Assembly (NCBI GenBank): GCA_037501455.1
Contig: CM074860.1
Location: 41,860,501-41,924,500, forward strand
Source of the DNA: Lantana camara
Taxonomy: Eukaryota; Streptophyta; Magnoliopsida; Lamiales; Verbenaceae
Length of the DNA stretch: 64,000 nucleotides
Direction: 5' to 3'
Shown here piece by piece: positions 58,679-64,000 of the stretch (position 1 is the stretch's first letter; each line of letters opens with the position of its first letter). The notes beneath the pieces were generated by a model. The model saw only the letters and a list, made by a program, of their open reading frames with translations. It was not told where the DNA came from and ran no database searches. Made by a program: the position numbers and the translations under genes.

Positions 58679-59875
58679 ATCCTCCCCCCTTAAAAAGGAC
58701 TTGCCCTCAAGTCCGAACCGAGTCTTCAAACAACTCCGGATATAAATTCCTCATTTTCTCCTCGGTTTCCCAAGTCGATTCCTCGGATTTCTGATCTCTC
58801 CAAAGCACCCTAACCAAAGGAATCTGCTGGTTTCTCAATTCTTGCATCTTCCGGTCCTGAATTGCAACCGGATGCTTTTCTATTGTTAAATCCGGCTCTA
58901 ACTGAACCTCTTCAACTGGAAGGATAGTTGCCTCATCGGGATAGTACTTGCGAGCTGAGAAACATGAAAAACGTTATGTATCCCGGTCAAATTCGATGTT
59001 AGATCCAATCTATACGCCATTTCTCTAATTCTTTCCAAAATTTCAAATGGCCCTAGGTATCGTGGATTGAGCTTTCCACCTTTACCTATACGAGTGAAGC
59101 CTTTCCTTGGAGATGCCTTGAGAAAAACTCTATCTCCGACCTCAAACTCTAAGGGCCTTCTTCTCTTATCGGCGTAGCTCTTCTGTCGAGCCTGAGATGC
59201 CCTCATTCTTTGTCTAATCATATGAACCTTCTCAATAGTAGCAGCAATGTTTTCCTTAGGCTCGGCCCTCTCGAGCTTATTCTCTTCGGTCCACCTCCAA
59301 TCCTCGATATCCCAGAACAAAGGCGACCTACATTTTCTTCCATAAAGTGCTTCATAAGGAGCCATCTTAATCGAACCCTGATAACTGTTGTTATAAGCAA
59401 ATTCAACTTGAGCCAGATGCTCGTCCCACTTATCCTGGAAATCCAAAGCACACGACTGAAGCATATCCTCTAAGTACTGAATTAACCTTTCAGATTGATC
59501 GTCCGTTTGAGGATGCGAGGCTGTGCTAAACTTGAGCCTGGTGCCCAAACATTTCTGAAGATTCTGCCAGAAAATCGAAGTAAACCGTGGATCCCGATCC
59601 GAAACGATACTAGCTGGAATTCCATGTGGTCTTTCTGAACATATAACTCGGCTAGCTTTGGAACTTTCTCGGACATCCGAACCTTGAGGAAATGGGTAGA
59701 CTTAGTCAATCTGTCGACAATTACCCAAATTCCATCAAACCCCCCTTTGACTCTAGGCAAGCCGGACACAAAGTCCATCCTCACTTGCTCCCACTTCCAC
59801 TCGGGAATAGGAAGTGGTTGGAGAGTTCCTCCCGGCTTCTAGTGTTCTGCCTTCACCTTTTGACACGTCAGACAT
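58679..59875 (-). pseudogene. pol: Element 4 integrase with chromodomain
   Basis: The first 28 bp after the LTR hold the polypurine tract (AAAAAGGGGGGAGG on the minus strand). The pol stop is TGA at 58707-58709. Reading upward: chromodomain (AIQDRKMQELRNQQIPLVRV, TWETEEKMRNLYPELF), a frameshift near 58960, HVSQL and GIHNVFH, catalytic Glu region HPQTDDQSERLIQYLEDMLQ, a frameshift near 59540, then MDFVSGLPRVKGGFDGIW with the first Asp, a stop in AEH*KPGG near 59840, and CLTCQKVK at the edge, where element 5 inserted at 59876. The upstream part of pol is not in the window. Confidence 0.92.
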
Positions 59876-61324
59876 TGTAGCACCCTAACCCCAGAGCACT
59901 ACATCCCCCGCACTATAGCCTCGATCCATGTATAAAATGGATAGTTCATACATAAACCAAAACTATAGCGAACGGGTGACAATTAAAAATAACAGGGCTA
60001 GGCGGGACACTCCCCAACACATCAAACCAAACATGAAATTTAAAAGCGGAAGCAATACATGGATCATACATATAGGTACCATATTTACCGATATAGTTAC
60101 GTATAGATACCAAACTTAACTATCAATACATTATCATCTCCATATACTATATACATACTAGTGTATTCAAAAGGTGCCAATCATGACCATAACATGATAT
60201 CTATCAAAAGTATATACATGAAAGGTACAATGCTAGACCCGTGATAATGCAAGACTGGACCCGACTCCCGCCTAGCACGACCCAGCTCTCAAGTACCTGA
60301 AAAGTGAAGTATCAGTCTACCGAAGACTGAGTGAGGGGCAATAAATATATATAACACACATCACATGCAAGTTGTAGCCTCGGGTGAAGACTTGGTAAAG
60401 AAATAGATATATAGTTCAAGAAACTCGTTCTTTGCCCTCGATTACAACTAATCATTTTAATAATTTAACTTGATCATTTCATGAACATGTGACCCCAGCG
60501 AGTAGGGGCGATTCTCCAACCTTTACACCAAACGTGACAATACGTGCTTGCTTTATCAATTCAATACATGATCATGCATTTCAATTTAGTGCTCACATAG
60601 ACAATTTCATGCTTGAAATCATGCAATAACCCCGAGGATAACCCGACATGCCGGATTAATCCCCAGTCTCCTTCTTCCTCCGGGTGATAGTGAGTTTGCA
60701 AGGCTCAACTATCCACGACATGGTGTGTGTAGGGAACATGACTCCCTAGACACGGAAGTCCTTCCACCACCAATCTCCTAGTGGCTTCGGGGGTGATCCC
60801 AACAACGTGAGGATAATTCAGGAGTTACCCGTCAGCCCTTGCTTTCCCGGTTGGCTCAAGAATTACCCTCGGGCCCACGTGCAATCATGTACTCGCCAAA
60901 CTTGCTTGAAAATCATGAAAATCATTGCTTGCATGCTTGACACACTTATATTTTGGAAAACGTTTATATATATAATAGGTTTTGGCCGAAAAGGACACAT
61001 AAAGGTTATAGGGTTCGATTTACCTAAAACAAAACCTCACTTTTTCTTACAAAATATAACAAGGATATGCTCTACGGAGCCTGTTCCTCGTCCACGCCCT
61101 CGTGACCTGTGCAAACACGACGTGTATACGTGAGACATGACCTAAAATGGACCAAATATGACGAACGGCGGAAATGTATCGAGATGATGAGGAAAATACA
61201 ATGTGGCATGATAACATGTTGTTTCAGTGCATATTAGCACATATAAAAGCAATTCGGGGTCAAAGAAGTCGTCAGATCGAGGGGCTAATTTCGTAATTTT
61301 ATGCAGAGAATTTTGTTCTGCATG

Positions 61325-61562
61325 TCAGGTGGGAACGGCCGTTCCGGGTTCCCTTTGTAAATGGGAACGGTCGTTCCCATGAATCCCAAAACGTGCCAAC
61401 GACTTCATTTTAAAAAGGACACCTTTAGCTGGGAACGGCCCTTCTGGCACCAAGGCCAAAATGGGAACGACCTTTCCCATGGTCGGCCGCCTATTTTATT
61501 TGAAAAGGTGGGAACGCCCGTTCCCACATTGCCTTGAGGCTGGGAATGGTCGTTCCCAGTTT
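61325..61562. repeat. GGGAACGGCCGTTCCC palindrome cluster
   Basis: GGGAACGGCCGTTCCGGG, GGGAACGGTCGTTCCC, GGGAACGGCCCTTCTGG, GGGAACGACCTTTCCC, GGGAACGCCCGTTCCC, GGGAATGGTCGTTCCC. Same word as the plus-strand LTR at 49798, though the two LTRs differ elsewhere. Confidence 0.85.
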
Positions 61563-62548
61563 CTGCAACTTACAGAAGCAGAGCAAAAACAGGGGAAGGC
61601 TACGGGAATGGATGATCAAGCAACAAAATTCCCAATTTTCATCACCAAAGTCATTATTTTCTAGAAACATGATGTATAAGTATGCAAAGAATGATAATAA
61701 CACACTCAAACACACAAAACATGAGATATCATCAAGAAATCAAAGTTTCAAGCTTATGTTCACTTTGATCATTCAAGCTCAATTTCTTAGCAAATTCATG
61801 CACAAATCATGCCATAATTCAACAAATAATCACCTAATCATACTTCCAACTAGAATTAATCCATCTAGCATATCAACTCGAACCCTAGTAATATCTAATA
61901 TGATCAACATCATCAATTCATGCAAACCAACCTTGAAATGGAAAGAAATGAAGAAGATGGATGATGATGATGATGATGAACTCCCCAAAACTTGGCAAAT
62001 TTCTTGATGAAATAGATGAAATTACTTCTTCCCCTTTTTTCTTCTTGATACCGAGAATGAAAGGAAGCAAACAAGTTGGGAGATTTTTGTGTGTAATGAG
62101 AGTAGGAAGCTTGGAAATGCATATCACGTAAAACCCATTTTTGAAATGTGTGAATTGTCCCATTTTGCCAATTAATCCTTCAGTTCATAAAGTTATGCAA
62201 TGAAGTATATGAGGTTTTGAAAAGTGATCAATAAAGTCCTTAAAGGATTAGGCAATTAAGTCCCTAGAATTTTAAAGAAATATACACTAGGGATAATTTG
62301 GTAATTTGGAATCACTCTCGAATAATGTTTCATGAAATAAATATTTTCAATGATATCAATTCAAATAATTCACATAATTGATGTTTCAAGATTTTTATAA
62401 AAATATGAATGCCACGTAAAATATTATGAAATTAAAGAATTAAAATAAATCCTACGCTCACAACTCACACGTGGCGTGCTTACCTGTTCATCTGGAACTG
62501 GGGCGTTACAACTCTCCCCCCCTTAAAAGAATCCGGTCCCCAGATTCT

Positions 62549-64000
62549 CTAGTCTTGCGTGAACAACTCCGGGTGGAACCGATTCATCTTATCTTCCGTT
62601 TCCCATGTAGCTTCCTCGGTTTTGTCACTTCTCCACAAAACTTTAACCATGGGAATTCTCCGGTTTCTTAATTCTTGAAATTTCCGATCCATGATTTAAA
62701 CCGGCCTCTGAACAAATGTCAAATTCGGTTCCAGCTCGACTTCTTCCACGGGGAGAATCGTGGTCTCATCGGGTTAATATTTCCTTAACTGAGAAATATG
62801 AAACACGTTGTGAATCCCCGTAAGACTCGGTGGTAGGTCCAGTCGATAGGCTACCTCGCCTATTCTTTCAAGAATCTCGAAAGGACCTAAGTAGCGAGGG
62901 TTAAGTTTCCCTCCTTTGTCGATCTGGGTGAAACCTTTCCTTGGTGACACCTTCAAGAATACCTGGTCACCAACTTCGAATTCTAGATCTCTTCGGCGCT
63001 TATCGGCATAGCTCTTTTGTCTATCCTGCGCAGCATTCATCCGTTGTTGAATCATTTGGACTTTTTCAATCATAGCTTGAACGACTTTGGAAAGGCCTCT
63101 CAAATCTTTCACCTCTCTTTGCCCCTCCACTCTTCCAAGTCGAAGAACAACGGAGATCGACACTTTCTTCCATAAAGAAGTTCATAAGGAGCCATCCCAA
63201 TCGAAGCCTGAAAGCTATTGTTATAAGCAAATTCGATCAAAGGAAGTTGTTCTGCCCATGAATTCTGAAAATCCATGGCGCAAGCCCGAAGAAGATCCTC
63301 CAAATACCTGATTAACCTTTCGGTTTGACCGTCTGTCTGTGGGTGAAACGCTGTACTAAACTTGAGTTTCGTTCCCAAAACGGCCTGCAACTCTTGTCAT
63401 AACTTAGATGTAAACCTCGGGTCTCGGTCTGAAACTATACTCACCGGAAAACCATGACTCGGATAATCTCTCTGTTATATATCTCAGCCAACTTGGGGAT
63501 CTTATAGGACATCCGGACCGGTAGAAAGTGAGCAGACATGGTAAATCTATCCACGATTACCCAAATTCCATCAAACCCGCCTTTAACCTTCGGTAATCCG
63601 GAAACAAAGTCGATCGTTACTTGTTCCCACTTCCATTCGGGAATAGGTAACGGTTGTAGAAGTCTCGCGGGCTTTTAGTGCTCAGCTTTCACCTTTTGAC
63701 AAGTCAGGCAATGTTTCACATACTCTGCCACGTCTCGCTTCATCCCGTTCCACCAATAATATTGCTTCAAATCCTTAAACATTTTGTTTCCTCCTGGGTG
63801 GATCGAATAGGCTGACTTGTGAGCTTCTTCGAGTAGAACCCGTTTCAATTCTTCAGGTACTACCACTCTGTTTTTAAATCGAAGCAACCCGGTCTCGTCA
63901 AACCCGAAATGACTCTCCGGGTCAGCTCTAGCCTTACTTACAAGCTTCTGAACCTCCGGATTATTATTCTGAGCCTCAAACAACTGATACTTCAATTCCG
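62549..64000 (-). pseudogene. pol: Element 5 integrase with chromodomain, partial
   Basis: Three frames carry it. 63675-63995: HHCC finger SIHPGGNKMFKDLKQYYWW and HCLTCQKVKAEH, then a stop at the same codon as in element 4. 63671-63391: core text (GIWVIVDRFT-like) with frameshifts. 63109-63390: HPQTDGQTERLIRYLEDLLR (Glu) and FAYNNSFQASIGMAPYELLY. 62774-63163: RDLEFEVGDQVFLKVSPRKG, YLGPFEILERIGEVAYRLDL, HISQLRKY. After the TAA at 62774 the frame continues through one more stop near 62695 to a chromodomain (MDRKFQELRNRRIPMVKVLW, TWETEDKMNRFHPELF) and stops at 62549-62551. Confidence 0.9.

Larger units (their letters stand above)
59876..64000 (-). mobile_element. Element 5: Tekay-like chromovirus, left part only
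   Basis: The 3' LTR is 59876-62510 (2635 bp; TGTAGCACCCTAACC to GGGGCGTTACA), preceded by GACAT (59871-59875), which should recur at its far end outside the window. It sits in the integrase gene of element 4. The internal region from 62511 starts with a polypurine tract and runs off the right edge in integrase. Confidence 0.92.

Noticed and set aside
61966..61980. GATGATGATGATGATGAA coding repeat in a 157-codon plus-strand frame (61534-62007)
   Set aside because: Lies in the LTR of element 5 across the donor-like site; composition is that of LTR text, with no support as a gene.

Overview
The window is plant nuclear DNA made almost entirely of nested LTR retrotransposons. I see no cellular gene, rRNA, tRNA or CRISPR array. 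Very long AT-rich LTRs (about 2.6-4.2 kb), Ty3/gypsy polyproteins with a C-terminal chromodomain (Tekay/Del-like chromovirus) and a Ty1/copia polyprotein point to the gene-poor heterochromatin of a flowering plant, probably a eudicot. The species cannot be read from the sequence.

Layout. The oldest recognisable element is a minus-strand Ty1/copia element: gag to RNase H at 8671-12762, leader at 12763-14632 and 49511-49797, primer-binding site and 5' LTR at 52953-53567. It is broken by (a) a gypsy 5' LTR on the left (4682-8349, internal part running left and holding a solo LTR at 876-3832); (b) a 184-bp TRIM-like insertion at 10272-10455; (c) element 3, a gag-only gypsy derivative (14638-49505); (d) a plus-strand solo LTR (49798-52952); (e) a plus-strand LTR from 53568, itself hit by element 4 (from 55185), which is hit by element 5 (from 59876, running off the right edge). 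The 3' LTR of element 3 holds an 821-bp solo LTR (15960-16780) and the whole of element 1 (17407-43005). The 5' LTR of element 1 holds element 2 (29102-42970), and the 3' LTR of element 2 holds another solo LTR (32379-35611). Five of these insertions have perfect 5-bp target-site duplications (TSDs) visible in the window.

How the parts work. In each gypsy element gag makes the particle, protease cuts it, RT/RNase H copies the RNA from a tRNA-primed site (a match or near-match to TGGTATCAGAGC) and integrase with a chromodomain inserts it, probably into heterochromatin. All coding copies here are broken by stops or frameshifts. Element 2 is closest to intact (two in-frame stops) and carries an unbroken extra ORF upstream of gag.

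The most interesting signals are shared by LTRs of several families: a splice-donor-like site 0.4-1.0 kb into the LTR, an acceptor-like AG directly before the gag start, and, in between, a cluster of GC-rich perfect palindromes whose sequence differs by family while the position holds. Together they suggest a spliced gag mRNA distinct from genomic RNA. This is inference from sequence and needs transcript data.
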